The translations under genes were made by a program, and so were the position numbers. The notes below the pieces were generated by a model. The model saw nothing but the letters and a program-made list of their open reading frames with translations, was not told the origin of the DNA and made no database searches. A DNA stretch of 64,000 nucleotides from Advenella incenata (lineage in GTDB: Bacteria; Pseudomonadota; Gammaproteobacteria; Burkholderiales; Burkholderiaceae_B): positions 62,001 to 126,000 of the forward strand of contig NZ_SHKO01000002.1 of NCBI RefSeq assembly GCF_004217095.1, written 5' to 3'. Positions 23,809 to 33,136 of this stretch are shown here, one piece after another (positions within the stretch are counted from its first letter, which is position 1; each line of letters opens with the position of its first letter).

Positions 23809-24615
23809 ATGTCATTTTCCGATTCAGATCAGCCGACGCTGCTGCAACTGTGGTTTGCCGGCCCCGCCTTGCAGGTAGAGTACGATCCGTTGGCGCTGAC
23901 TCCGCAGGATCGCGCTCGCGAGGCGGCTCGCCTGAGCGCGCGCAAAGCCTACGAGTGGCGTGTCAGCCGCGCACTGCAGCGCCGCCTGCTTGACCCCTAT
24001 CGATCATCGAGCTTGTCGCACAGCGCCGGTCATGCCCTGTGGGCGGCATCATCGCGGCATGCGCAGATCGGTGTTGATCTGGAACGGATACGCGCTATTG
24101 ATGAACTGGCGCTGGCCGAACTGATCGCCCTTGAGGATGAAAAGCAGCTGTTGCGCTCGCTGCAGGGACAGGACAGAACCCGGTTTTTTTTCAGATTATG
24201 GACGCTTAAGGAAGCGCTGGTCAAAGCGGTGGGCGGCGACTTTCCGGCGGACATGCTGCGGGTCGGGATCCGGCCGTGCGCAGGCACCACGCCGGCAGCA
24301 GGCGGCGTTGCTGCTGGCGCAACCGGGGCAATGCCCGAGGACGTTGCCCGTGCCCTGCGGGGGCCGCTGCCCGGCGCCGCCGAAGCGGTCGCGCAACAGC
24401 ATCGGTGGCGCCTGAGCGGCCTGGGAGACCAGCACTGGCATGGCGTCTCGGCCATGATCGGCGACAACTGGATGATGGCGCTTGTGTGGCCTGCTCAAGA
24501 GCTCCCAACGCCCATGAGGCTGCTCGCCAGGCAGGCATCGCCGGGCCAAGCGCAGATCCTGCCACTTGAGCAGTCTGTGGTTTTTGGTGTCGGGCCGCAG
24601 CCCGAGGTTCGATAG
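23809..24615 (+). CDS. 4'-phosphopantetheinyl transferase (Sfp type)
   Basis: This protein activates acyl-carrier proteins by attaching phosphopantetheine from CoA. Counting from the ATG at 23809 (268 aa), the motifs are HSAGHA near 71-75, the magnesium-binding GVDLE at 88-92 and WTLKEALVKA at 131-140. In-frame starts at 23764 and 23710 are possible and none has a good ribosome-binding site. An alanine/glycine-rich insert (about 155-200) makes it longer than usual. It converges on the polyene operon, whose two carrier proteins are the obvious substrates. Confidence 0.87.
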   Translation: MSFSDSDQPTLLQLWFAGPALQVEYDPLALTPQDRAREAARLSARKAYEWRVSRALQRRLLDPYRSSSLSHSAGHALWAASSRHAQIGVDLERIRAIDELALAELIALEDEKQLLRSLQGQDRTRFFFRLWTLKEALVKAVGGDFPADMLRVGIRPCAGTTPAAGGVAAGATGAMPEDVARALRGPLPGAAEAVAQQHRWRLSGLGDQHWHGVSAMIGDNWMMALVWPAQELPTPMRLLARQASPGQAQILPLEQSVVFGVGPQPEVR

Positions 24616-24675
24616 CCGCGCTCCGATGGCGCATCCGTTGCGATGGACCAGTGCAGCGGTTGCAACTTTCAGTCT

Positions 24676-25902
24676 TTACGCTTGCCGGCGGAATATCAGC
24701 GAAGTATTAATGCCGCCGAAAGCAAAGTTATTATTCATCACATATTCGGTGTCAATTTCGCGCCAGTCATGCTGCAGATAGTCCAGCTGTGCGCAGCGTG
24801 GGTCCACTTTATCCAGGTTCAGGGTGTGCACAAACGCACCGTCGTGCATCATGGCAATGGAGAACCAGGATTCCAGTGCGCCGCAGGCGCCAAGGGTGTG
24901 GCCCAGGAAACTTTTTTGCGAACTGATGGCTGCGCGTTCGCCAAACAAGGCAGCCGTGGCATGTGATTCAGCAATATCGCCCTGTTCGGTTGCTGTGCCG
25001 TGTCCGTTGACATAGCCGATCTGTTCGGCGTGGATGCCTGCGTCTTCAATGGCAAGCGTCATGGCCCGGTGCATGGTGTCGGCCTGGGGGCGGGTGATAT
25101 GGGCACCGTCCGAATTGCTGCCGAAGCCGACGATTTCTGCGTATATGCGGGCGCCCCGTGCCAGGGCATGATCGCGCTCTTCCAGAACGAACATGCAGGC
25201 GCCTTCGCCGATAACCAGCCCGTCGCGATCCCGGTCATAGGGGCGCGGCGAGGTGTGCGGGGCGTTGTTGCGCTGACTGGTGGCGTAAAGGGAATCGAAC
25301 ACATAGGCTTCGCTGGGGCACAGTTCTTCACCGCCGCCGCCGAGCATCAACGGAATCAGCCCGTATTTGATGGCCTCGTATGCATAGCCGATACCCTGAC
25401 TGCCCGAAGTGCAGGCGCTCGAAGTGGGGATGACGCGTCCTTTGAGACCGAAGAAGATACCAATGTTGGCTGCCGTGGTGTGCGGCATCATGCGAACATA
25501 GGTGTTGGCATTGACCCCATGCGATTCGCCATGCATGAGCAGGGCCGCCAGGGCCCTGACGTCTTCGGTACTGCCCGTGGATGACCCGCAGGCAACACCC
25601 ATGGCGCCGGACTGGATGAGCGGATCGCCCAGCAGACCGGCATCGGCCAGGGCGCGCTCGGCGGCATCCACACACAGCTGCGATACCCTGCCCAGGCTGC
25701 GCAACTGCTTGCGCTGCCAGTGCGATGGGTAGCGATAGTCGGCAATGGGGGCGGCCAGGCGGGTGTTCAGTTCCGTATAGCGATCCCATTCGGGCATCGC
25801 GCATACGGCGCTGCGTCCCTCGGTAAAGGCCTGCCGGATCTGCGGCCAGCTGTTGCCCAGGGCCGTAATGCCGCCCATGCCCGTTACGACCACGCGCTTC
25901 AT
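24676..25902 (-). CDS. Beta-ketoacyl-ACP synthase, aryl-polyene type (ApeR-like)
   Basis: A FabF-like ketosynthase (408 aa) that condenses malonyl-ACP with the growing chain. Catalytic Cys164 is in SSACTSG, His301 in NGHGTATEQ and His335 in FLGHTLGA, so it should be active. The ATG at 25902 overlaps the stop of the preceding reductase (TGATG) and is preceded by GGAGGG within that gene; the GTG two codons earlier is less likely. It is the last gene of the polyene operon, in the place of ApeR, the ketosynthase thought to work as a homodimer. Confidence 0.93.
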   Translation of the reverse strand: MKRVVVTGMGGITALGNSWPQIRQAFTEGRSAVCAMPEWDRYTELNTRLAAPIADYRYPSHWQRKQLRSLGRVSQLCVDAAERALADAGLLGDPLIQSGAMGVACGSSTGSTEDVRALAALLMHGESHGVNANTYVRMMPHTTAANIGIFFGLKGRVIPTSSACTSGSQGIGYAYEAIKYGLIPLMLGGGGEELCPSEAYVFDSLYATSQRNNAPHTSPRPYDRDRDGLVIGEGACMFVLEERDHALARGARIYAEIVGFGSNSDGAHITRPQADTMHRAMTLAIEDAGIHAEQIGYVNGHGTATEQGDIAESHATAALFGERAAISSQKSFLGHTLGACGALESWFSIAMMHDGAFVHTLNLDKVDPRCAQLDYLQHDWREIDTEYVMNNNFAFGGINTSLIFRRQA

Positions 25903-26633
25903 CAGCACAACCCTCCGTTGACCGAGAGCACCTGGCGGGTGATGTAGCCGGCTTTTTCGGACATCAGGAAGGTGACGGCCGCAGCCACTTCTTCGGGATT
26001 GCCGGCACGCTGGGCCGGAATCATTTTCAGGATTTCCTCGACGGGCACCTGCTGGTCAAGCATGTCAGTATCAATCAGCCCGGGCGCTACGCAATTGACG
26101 GTAATGCGTCGTTTGGCCAGTTCCACGGCCAGCGCCTTGGCCGCGCCGATCAGGCCGGCCTTGGAGGCGCTGTAGTTGACCTGTCCACGGTTGCCGATAA
26201 GCCCCGACACCGAGGCCATGCAGACGATGCGACCGGGCTTGCGCCGGCGAATCATGGGCATGACCAGTGGATGCAGGACGTTATAAAAGCCGCCCAGGTT
26301 GGTGTCCAGCACCTGGTCCCAGTCTTCATCGGTAAAGGCAGGAAAGGCGTTATCACGTGTCAGTCCGGCGTTCAGGACGACCCCATAGAAGGCGTCGTGG
26401 CTTTCCAGGTAGGTTTCCAGAGCCTGCCTGCAGGCCGGGCGATCGGACACGTCGAACTGCAGGATATCGGCCGCCCGGCCCAGGGCGTGGATTTGTTCGG
26501 CAACCTGCTGCGCCTCTTGCCGCCGCTGGCGGCAGTGCAACGTGATATCGAAGCCCGCCTGCGCCAGATCAAGGGCAATGGCTTTGCCGATACCCCGGCT
26601 GGAACCGGTGACAAAAATACGGGAAGCGGTCAT
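25902..26633 (-). CDS. 3-oxoacyl-ACP reductase, aryl-polyene type (ApeQ-like)
   Basis: The 243-aa short-chain dehydrogenase resembles FabG and reduces the 3-keto group on the carrier-bound chain with NADPH. The cofactor motif TGSSRGIG is at about 10-17, and the active-site Ser, Tyr and Lys lie in MASVSG and VNYSASKAG. Its start overlaps the stop of the dehydratase gene by four bases, and its own stop overlaps the next ketosynthase start, so the three are translationally coupled. Confidence 0.93.
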   Translation of the reverse strand: MTASRIFVTGSSRGIGKAIALDLAQAGFDITLHCRQRRQEAQQVAEQIHALGRAADILQFDVSDRPACRQALETYLESHDAFYGVVLNAGLTRDNAFPAFTDEDWDQVLDTNLGGFYNVLHPLVMPMIRRRKPGRIVCMASVSGLIGNRGQVNYSASKAGLIGAAKALAVELAKRRITVNCVAPGLIDTDMLDQQVPVEEILKMIPAQRAGNPEEVAAAVTFLMSEKAGYITRQVLSVNGGLC

Positions 26634-27124
26634 GCTGTTTGCTCCTGTAAATAGTGTTCAATATCCGGCGGACTGAAGACACTCAGTCTTGCGGTAGCCA
26701 CCGTTTGCGCGCTGTCGGTGTTTGCGTTTCCAGGCTCATCCAGCAGGGACAGGCGGCATTCGAAGACACCGAAGCCGCTGGCCTCGTCACGCGTGGAGGC
26801 CTCGACCTGTACGCATAGCAGGCTGCCCTGCGCAACGCTGGGGCGCAGGATGTCAATCTGGCGGCTGCCGAGCAGAAAACCCAGCTTTGGTGGCTGGCCG
26901 GCATCGTGAGCATGACAGCCGGCTAAGGCAGCCACGCCCTGCGCCATGATTTCAATGGCGCACCACATGGGTAACTGCCCGTTCTCATCCAGGAAGAGAT
27001 GATCGGGTCCGATGCGCGCCAGGGCCTGTAACTGTGAGTCGGAGTAGGTGACGATTTCGTCAAGCAGGATCATGTTGCCGGCATGCGGCAGCAAAGGCGC
27101 AAGATGGCGTATCGGTGTCTGCAT
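26630..27124 (-). CDS. 3-hydroxyacyl-ACP dehydratase, aryl-polyene type (ApeP-like)
   Basis: A 164-aa hot-dog protein that removes water from 3-hydroxyacyl-ACP to give the conjugated double bonds. The catalytic His14 in LLPHAGNMILLD and the acidic Glu58 in WCAIEIMAQ fit the FabZ/FabA fold. The long open frame extends upstream into the ketosynthase gene, but the ATG ending at 27124 lies two bases after that stop and gives the conserved N-terminus. Confidence 0.9.
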   Translation of the reverse strand: MQTPIRHLAPLLPHAGNMILLDEIVTYSDSQLQALARIGPDHLFLDENGQLPMWCAIEIMAQGVAALAGCHAHDAGQPPKLGFLLGSRQIDILRPSVAQGSLLCVQVEASTRDEASGFGVFECRLSLLDEPGNANTDSAQTVATARLSVFSPPDIEHYLQEQTA

Positions 27125-27126
27125 TG

Positions 27127-28320
27127 TCAGGCCTCTCCCAGTATCAGAACGGCGTTGTTGCCGCCAAAAGCAAAGGATAGACTCATGCCGATGCGTGGCT
27201 GCTTTTGCCATCTGGACCGGCTGTCCGTAAGCGCAATCGCAGGCAGCGCCGGATCTGCCTGCCCATCCCAATGCTGCGCCGGTAGCTGCCCGGCCCGATT
27301 GTACTCGGGGTGGATGACACCCCACAGCAGCGCCGCTTCCAGCGCGCCGGCCGCGCCCAGGGTATGACCGGTGAGCGGTTTGGTGCTGGTGCAGGAAACG
27401 TCCTGTGCAAAGCAGGTCGCCATGGCCAGGCTTTCCATGCTGTCGTTCAGCTCGGTAGCCGTACCGTGCAGATTGACCCAGCCGATATCTTGAGCTTCGC
27501 ACCCTGCCTGTGCCAGCGCCTGGCGGATGGCAAGAATGGCGCCCGTGGCCTTGGGGTCGGGCGAGGACATATGCCAGGCATCGGCGCTGTTACCATAGCC
27601 CAGCAGGGGCAAGCCATCGTCCGCTTGCCTGGTCATCACAAAAAGGGCGGCCGCCTCGCCAATATTGATGCCCTCGCGGTTGATCGAAAACGGATTGGCA
27701 ATACCCGCGGACAGCGCCTGCAGAGAGTCAAAGCCATTGATCGTGAGGTGGGCCAGAGAATCCACGCCGCCGCAGACCACGGCATCGCACAGTCCGCTAG
27801 TTAGCAGGCGATGCGCCGTGATAATGGCGCGGGCGCCGGACGTGCAGGCGGTGGAAATGCTATAGACCGGGCCGCTCAGGCCGAAATGATGGGCCAGGAA
27901 ATCGGCCGGCGCCGACAGCAGCTGGCGTTCGTGCCGGTATAGATCCTTGTCCCAGTGCCCGTCGCGGGCAAAGGTCTGGAACGCCGGGTAGTTGTCGTCG
28001 ACGCCCGTGGTGGTGGTGCCGATAATGACGCCGACCCGTTGCCCGCCATACTGAGCGCGGGCGCGTTCGATGGGCTCCTGCAATTGGCTGGCTGCCTGCC
28101 ACAGCAGGCGGTTGTTATGTGTATTGAAGTGCGTCGGTGTGCCCGCCGGTAGCGGCGGGGGCGCGACAGCCGGACGACCGGTATAAATCGTCTTGCCTGG
28201 CACCCATTGGGTTTCCGGCATCAGCGGCGAGACGGTGGTGTCAAACAATGCCTGCATGGTGTCTGCAAAGGTCAGCCCCAATGCGCTGACCGTGGCGGGC
28301 GGGCTCAGGTAACTTCTCAT
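27127..28320 (-). CDS. Beta-ketoacyl-ACP synthase, aryl-polyene type (ApeO-like)
   Basis: A 397-aa ketosynthase with intact Cys159 (STACTSGA), His285 (NLHGTATE) and His319 (LTGHTLGA). The start ATG at 28320 overlaps the lipoprotein stop by four bases (ATGA); the longer frame adds ten non-conserved residues. In studied aryl-polyene systems ApeO is the elongating ketosynthase and pairs with the Cys-less ApeC; the ApeC-like gene here is at 39013-39759. Confidence 0.92.
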   Translation of the reverse strand: MRSYLSPPATVSALGLTFADTMQALFDTTVSPLMPETQWVPGKTIYTGRPAVAPPPLPAGTPTHFNTHNNRLLWQAASQLQEPIERARAQYGGQRVGVIIGTTTTGVDDNYPAFQTFARDGHWDKDLYRHERQLLSAPADFLAHHFGLSGPVYSISTACTSGARAIITAHRLLTSGLCDAVVCGGVDSLAHLTINGFDSLQALSAGIANPFSINREGINIGEAAALFVMTRQADDGLPLLGYGNSADAWHMSSPDPKATGAILAIRQALAQAGCEAQDIGWVNLHGTATELNDSMESLAMATCFAQDVSCTSTKPLTGHTLGAAGALEAALLWGVIHPEYNRAGQLPAQHWDGQADPALPAIALTDSRSRWQKQPRIGMSLSFAFGGNNAVLILGEA

Positions 28321-28913
28321 GGTCTTGCAGGCAGTGGGGTCAGATTCCATTGGCTACGGTCGGGCAGCGTAATTGCGGTGGCCGTTGCCGCAGCAGCCGT
28401 CTCGGTTTGCTGCGTCCCTGTGGCATTGCGTACTGGCGGCAATTGCAGCGACCACAGCGTTTGCCCCTGGCGACTGAATGTGTAGGCGGCTCCGTTGCTG
28501 CCCGGTGTCTTGCTGATGTCAACACCGGGATAGACGGCAGGCCATTGCGCCGGGGGAATCTGTGCGGCAATAATAGCTTCGAACAGCTGGCGAGCACGCG
28601 GATTGGGCGGGGCAAAGCCATCGGTCGTCCATTGCCCATCACGTAGCGACAGGCGGGCCAGCGGCGCGCCCAGTGCATTGGTCTGGATCCAGCGGCTGGC
28701 GCCCCCGGCTTCGGGCTGCACGATCAGCAGGCTGTCCTCGGTCTGGCCGGGCGCCGTAACCAGGCTCAGCTTGTAGGATTGAACCTGTGCGGGCTCGTTG
28801 TATTGGCGCGGCAGGACCGACGTGGCGGCGCAACCGGCCAATAACAGCATCAGCAGCATGCCCAGCCAGGCACCGGTAAGGCTGCGATCAGGTATCCAGT
28901 TGTGCTTCACCAC
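28317..28913 (-). CDS. DUF3261-type outer-membrane lipoprotein of the polyene operon
   Basis: A 198-aa protein whose N-terminus ends in the lipobox LLAGC (Cys28), so it should be lipidated and sorted to the outer membrane. The rest fits the small DUF3261 lipoprotein family found in aryl-polyene clusters; its molecular role is not known, though help in moving or anchoring the polyene lipid is plausible. It starts with GTG, overlaps the flavoprotein end by 26 bases, and a starting ATG further inside would also keep the lipobox. Confidence 0.8.
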   Translation of the reverse strand: MVKHNWIPDRSLTGAWLGMLLMLLLAGCAATSVLPRQYNEPAQVQSYKLSLVTAPGQTEDSLLIVQPEAGGASRWIQTNALGAPLARLSLRDGQWTTDGFAPPNPRARQLFEAIIAAQIPPAQWPAVYPGVDISKTPGSNGAAYTFSRQGQTLWSLQLPPVRNATGTQQTETAAAATATAITLPDRSQWNLTPLPARP

Positions 28914-30144
28914 ATATCTCCGCCAGCGCCTTTAAGCGCCGTTCTGATTTTTCAACATAGGGGTTGCGAGTGTCCCACGCATACCCGGCCAGGATGGCAG
29001 CAATCATGCGCCGGATATCCTGGTTGATTTGTCTGGAGTATATAACATCCTGAAAGCTGCAGTCGTACCAGCCGGCAACATAGGTTCTGAAGGTGTCGAT
29101 GCCCTTGCGCAGGGCGTCGGCAAAGTCCGTTTGCCAGTCTGCTGCCTGGCCTCGCAGGGTTTTGTCCACGAGCGCAGCGGCCAGTTTGGCCGAGTGCATG
29201 GCAATGGTGACACCCGAGGAGAAGACGGGGTCGAGAAATTCGGCGGCGTTGCCCAGCAGTGCAAAGCGCTGACCATACAGGCTTGTCACATTGGCCGAAT
29301 AGCCGCGTAGCGGATTGACCGGTGTATCCCACTGGGCATTGGTCAGCAGTCGGCGCAGGCGTGGTATTTCATTCGTCATGGCCTGCAGGAACGGCAGCGG
29401 CTCGCGTCCGTTCATTGCCAGATGGCTGGGCTCGCCTACAACGCCGATGGAGCAGCGGCCGTGGCTGAACGGAATAAGCCACATCCAGATGGCGCGGTCT
29501 TGCGGGTGGGTGGCAATGACTATTTTCTCGCGGTCGAACCCGGGATCGCTGATATTGTCCTGGATGTGGGTGAACCAGGCTTCACGCATCGGGAATGTCG
29601 ACGGTTGTTCCAGATCCAGCAGGCGTGGCAGCACGCGCCCATAGCCGCTGGCGTCAAGCACAAAGCGAGCCTGCAACGTATAGGATTCGTCCTGATCGGA
29701 GCAGATCGAGAGTGTGGCGTGCTCTTCTTGGCTTGTCATGTGGGTGACGGTATGGCCGAACCAGACCTGTGTGCCCTTTCTTTGCGCTTCCTGGATAAGA
29801 ATCTGGTCAAATTTCGCGCGCTCTACCTGAAAGGTGGTGCCCGGTCCTGCGGTGAACTTGTCACGAAAGTCAATGACGCTTTCCCGATCACCCCAGGTAA
29901 AGACAGCTCCGTTTTTGACCTGGAATCCGGCATCATTGACGACCTGCAACAGATCAGCTTCCTTCAGGATATCCATGCAATAGGGCAGCAGGCTTTCGCC
30001 GATAGAAAAACGCGGGAAATGCTGGCGTTCGAGCACGCACACCTGCCAGCCTCGCTGGCGCAACAGGGCGGCGGCAACTGATCCGGATGGGCCTGCACCG
30101 ATAATGGCGATGTCGGTACTGGCGGGTAAGCTGGATGTTTTCAT
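28888..30144 (-). CDS. FAD-dependent oxidoreductase with flavin-halogenase motifs
   Basis: A 418-aa flavoprotein of the halogenase/geranylgeranyl-reductase superfamily. The FAD-binding GAGPSG is at 16-21, GESLLP at 49-54, and a conserved lysine in VKNGAVFTWG at residue 77. Residues 220-225 read WMWLIP, which fits the WxWxIP signature of flavin-dependent halogenases. Xanthomonadins are brominated aryl polyenes, so aryl halogenation is possible, but non-halogenating relatives occur in polyene clusters. A flavin reductase partner is not encoded nearby. Confidence 0.82.
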   Translation of the reverse strand: MKTSSLPASTDIAIIGAGPSGSVAAALLRQRGWQVCVLERQHFPRFSIGESLLPYCMDILKEADLLQVVNDAGFQVKNGAVFTWGDRESVIDFRDKFTAGPGTTFQVERAKFDQILIQEAQRKGTQVWFGHTVTHMTSQEEHATLSICSDQDESYTLQARFVLDASGYGRVLPRLLDLEQPSTFPMREAWFTHIQDNISDPGFDREKIVIATHPQDRAIWMWLIPFSHGRCSIGVVGEPSHLAMNGREPLPFLQAMTNEIPRLRRLLTNAQWDTPVNPLRGYSANVTSLYGQRFALLGNAAEFLDPVFSSGVTIAMHSAKLAAALVDKTLRGQAADWQTDFADALRKGIDTFRTYVAGWYDCSFQDVIYSRQINQDIRRMIAAILAGYAWDTRNPYVEKSERRLKALAEICGEAQLDT

Positions 30145-30158
30145 AAATAATGACTCAT

Positions 30159-32504
30159 TCAGGGTTCAGATTCGGGTGTCAGAAAGGCGCGCATATACCA
30201 GAAAGTATATATGACGTTGCATAGCACCCCCAGCACCACACTCAGGCCGAACGTGGCCACCGCCGGGGTGGAACTGAAGTAGAGCAGGCCGAAAGTAATC
30301 ATGGTGGTGATCGAGGTCATGAAGATGCCGGCGGTTTTTTCTTCAGCCGGCAGCGTGGGCGTATAGGCGTAGACGGCGTAATCGATGCCGATGGCAGTCA
30401 CCAGCAGCAGGCCGAAAATGCAAAACAGATTCAGGGGCATACCAATCAGTCCCGACAGGCTCATGACTGTTAACGAGGCCGATAGCGGCACCAGTAAAAT
30501 GCGCAGCGCAGGTCGGGTGCCAAAGACGCGATACAGGATGAGAAACCCCACGGTATAGGAAAGCAGTTTCAGCACGATCGCTTCCAGACGGGTCTGGGCA
30601 AAGAGGGTGTTGATGTGACTGCGCTGGTCCACCAAAGAGACCCCGGGGATGTTTTGCGTGAGCGCCGGCAACACAGAAGGGTCCTGCAGGCCGTTCATGG
30701 TGATCATGCTGCTGGGCCGGCCTTGTTCGTCGGGTCCCAGCCATAGGGCGCGCCAGGGTTCGGCCAGGGTGCCGCGCAGCGACTGTTCGATGGTCAGTAC
30801 CGGCTGGTCCTGGCGTCGCTTGAGTTCGGCTTGCAAGGCGCTGTCTGGCACACCCAGCGCGTGCAGCGGCGCCCATGCCTGGGGCTGCTGCGACAGTGTT
30901 GCCAGGGTGGCTTTGAGCGCTTGCTGCTCGCTGGCCGGATTGACCCACTGGCTGACGGCGCGGTAGTTGCGTAACTGGCCCTGGGCGATCAGCGTGTCCA
31001 GCCTGGCGGACAGGCGCTGTTCGGTTTGCAGCAGGCTTTCCTGGTCTGCTGCCTGCACAATAAAGTACTGGCTGGTGGGCTCGATGCCGGTCAGGCGGCC
31101 CACTTGTATCGCCTGGTTCAGTAGCGATTGCGGTGTGTTTACCCAGTTGCGGATGTCGTCCTGCCAGTTGCTCAGATACAGCCCGCTTGCTGCAACGACC
31201 AGTAGCAGTATTGCCAGCAGGGGCGTATGGCGGATGCGCTCGCCGGCGCCACGTATACCACGGCGCAGGCCATTCAGAAGCGGCATCAGCCCTGGGGTCG
31301 GGCGCGGTTGCCAGTGGTTGAACAGGGCCGGCAGCAGCAGGCGCGTAAACAAAAAAGTACTGATGACCGCGGCCGACGAGAAGACCGCTGTCTGCTGCAG
31401 GATCGGCAGGGGCGTCAGCAGCAGGAACAGGTAACCGGTAACGGTGACCGCCAGGCTGATGATAAAGGGACGGGATACGCGCCTGACGGCTGGCCAGGGC
31501 TGCCACCGGGCATCAAGCGTGGCGTGGCTGAGCCAATGCAGCGGAAAATCGACCACCAGCCCGACCAGGCTGGTGCCAATAATGAGCGTGAGAATGTGAA
31601 TGGAGCCCAGCAGGGCAATGCAGGCGGCAAAGCCGGCCAGCAGACCGGCCGCCACCGGCAGCGCCAGCAGCAGAATGCGGGATGAGCGAAACATCAGCAG
31701 CAGAAACAGGATGGTCAGAATACTGCCGGTAATACTCATCCAGGTGCTTTCCTGGCCGCCTTCGGCTTTACCCTGTGCGCTGTAGATTGCGCCGCCGGCC
31801 ATCAGGACGCGGACATCCTGCTGTGCGGCCTGCTGTTGGGTTTGGTCGATCAGCGCCAGCAACTGTTCATCGCCACCGTTCTGGTCTGTGGCGTCCAGTT
31901 GCGCGCGCATGACATACCAGATGCGGTTGTCGGCCTCCAGTTGCATGGTATTGCTTGCAATATCGTAGTGCACGGCAGAGCTGGCCTGCAGCTTGCCTGA
32001 CAGCCGGGAAGCAAACCCCAGCCAGTCCTGATCGGCGGCAACCAGTGTTTGCTCACCCAGCGGCGACATGATCTGCTGGGCGCGCTGGCCAAACCATGCC
32101 TGCGGGTCGCGCGCCAGGGCCTCCCGTGCCTGTGGTGGCAGGCCTGCCTGATCCATGCGTTGCAACTCCTGGCGCAACTGATCCAGATTGGCGGCCACCT
32201 GCAGGTCCACGCGCTCGAACAAGGCGCTGGCGGACCATTGCTGCGCCTGCTTTTGCGCGGCAGCCAGGGCCTTGGCCGAGTCGGTGGCGCCGGTCAGCAC
32301 AATAATCTGCCGGTTCAGCGTTTGCCGGATGGTGTCCTGCGCCCTGGTTTGTACTTCGCTTTGCGCGCCATCGGGCGGCAGCAGCGTTAGCAGGTCGGTG
32401 TGCACCGGCTGGCGAAATGCGAGCTGCCAAGCCGCGTACAGCAGCAACCCGAGCAGCCCCAGGATATAAAGCGCTGCCCAGCCTCGTTCAGCGTTCAAGC
32501 GCAT
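30159..32504 (-). CDS. MMPL/RND-type lipid exporter of the polyene operon
   Basis: A 781-aa inner-membrane protein of the COG4258 exporter family, with an N-terminal helix, a periplasmic domain (about 35-240), five to six helices (about 250-410), a second periplasmic domain and a second helix bundle (about 620-775). Such proteins flip or export lipids and are regular members of aryl-polyene clusters, presumably moving the polyene lipid out of the inner membrane with the LolA-like partner. Its start overlaps the LolA-like gene by 17 bases. Confidence 0.88.
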   Translation of the reverse strand: MRLNAERGWAALYILGLLGLLLYAAWQLAFRQPVHTDLLTLLPPDGAQSEVQTRAQDTIRQTLNRQIIVLTGATDSAKALAAAQKQAQQWSASALFERVDLQVAANLDQLRQELQRMDQAGLPPQAREALARDPQAWFGQRAQQIMSPLGEQTLVAADQDWLGFASRLSGKLQASSAVHYDIASNTMQLEADNRIWYVMRAQLDATDQNGGDEQLLALIDQTQQQAAQQDVRVLMAGGAIYSAQGKAEGGQESTWMSITGSILTILFLLLMFRSSRILLLALPVAAGLLAGFAACIALLGSIHILTLIIGTSLVGLVVDFPLHWLSHATLDARWQPWPAVRRVSRPFIISLAVTVTGYLFLLLTPLPILQQTAVFSSAAVISTFLFTRLLLPALFNHWQPRPTPGLMPLLNGLRRGIRGAGERIRHTPLLAILLLVVAASGLYLSNWQDDIRNWVNTPQSLLNQAIQVGRLTGIEPTSQYFIVQAADQESLLQTEQRLSARLDTLIAQGQLRNYRAVSQWVNPASEQQALKATLATLSQQPQAWAPLHALGVPDSALQAELKRRQDQPVLTIEQSLRGTLAEPWRALWLGPDEQGRPSSMITMNGLQDPSVLPALTQNIPGVSLVDQRSHINTLFAQTRLEAIVLKLLSYTVGFLILYRVFGTRPALRILLVPLSASLTVMSLSGLIGMPLNLFCIFGLLLVTAIGIDYAVYAYTPTLPAEEKTAGIFMTSITTMITFGLLYFSSTPAVATFGLSVVLGVLCNVIYTFWYMRAFLTPESEP

Positions 32505-33114
32505 CTTGGGCAGCGGGCGGCAGGGGTTGATTGATGCGCAGATTAGAGAACAGGATCTCGGTCCTGTCGCCCTGTGTCTCGGCCAGGGTGACCTGATCGA
32601 CCGAGCGTGAGCCTCTGATCGTAATGCGCTGGAAAATTTGTTTCAGCACCGCCGATGCCGGGTCCAGCGTCAGTGTCCAGCCCTTGGCGTCGCCTTGCAG
32701 GTTTTGCGTAAATTGTCCAGACAGGCTGCGCGTATTGCCCGACAGCAGATCCATGAAGAGCCGGATCTGGGTCTGGCTGCCCGCTCCCTGTTGTTGCACC
32801 GGTTGCCAGCGCCCCGCACCATCCTGGTGCATCATGCCCTGCGGTGTGATGCGAATCAGGCTGGCTATCGGACTGCGCATCTCCCAAAGCAGCCCCTTGT
32901 CCGCTGCCATGACGAATTGGCCCTGGCTCAGTAGCGGCTGTTCAAGCGAGCGCAGATAACGTTTTTGTTGTACGTCGCCCTGCACCGTCTGGTGGGCCGA
33001 CAGCTGTTTTTGCAGGTCCTGGAGCGAAAAGGCCTGTACGGCAGTGCATAGCAGGGTCAGAGCCAGCACGACAGTCATGCGCAATAGGGACAATAGGGAC
33101 TTGATAGTAGGCAT
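32488..33114 (-). CDS. LolA-like periplasmic carrier protein
   Basis: A 208-aa protein with a signal peptide (hydrophobic core about 13-25, ending in AVQA) and a fold like the lipoprotein carrier LolA: the QKRYLRSLEQPLLSQGQFVMAADKGLLWE region is the typical LolA/outer-membrane-carrier block. It most likely carries the polyene lipid across the periplasm from the MMPL pump, rather than replacing the housekeeping LolA. Confidence 0.85.
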   Translation of the reverse strand: MPTIKSLLSLLRMTVVLALTLLCTAVQAFSLQDLQKQLSAHQTVQGDVQQKRYLRSLEQPLLSQGQFVMAADKGLLWEMRSPIASLIRITPQGMMHQDGAGRWQPVQQQGAGSQTQIRLFMDLLSGNTRSLSGQFTQNLQGDAKGWTLTLDPASAVLKQIFQRITIRGSRSVDQVTLAETQGDRTEILFSNLRINQPLPPAAQDALER

Positions 33115-33136
33115 AAAGCAATACTCTCACAAAAAT

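Noticed and set aside
30343-31506. 387-codon proline/alanine-rich frame within the MMPL exporter
   Set aside because: It lies in the same strand but another frame of a clear transporter gene; composition (Pro, Ala, Arg, His rich) is typical of a shadow frame.
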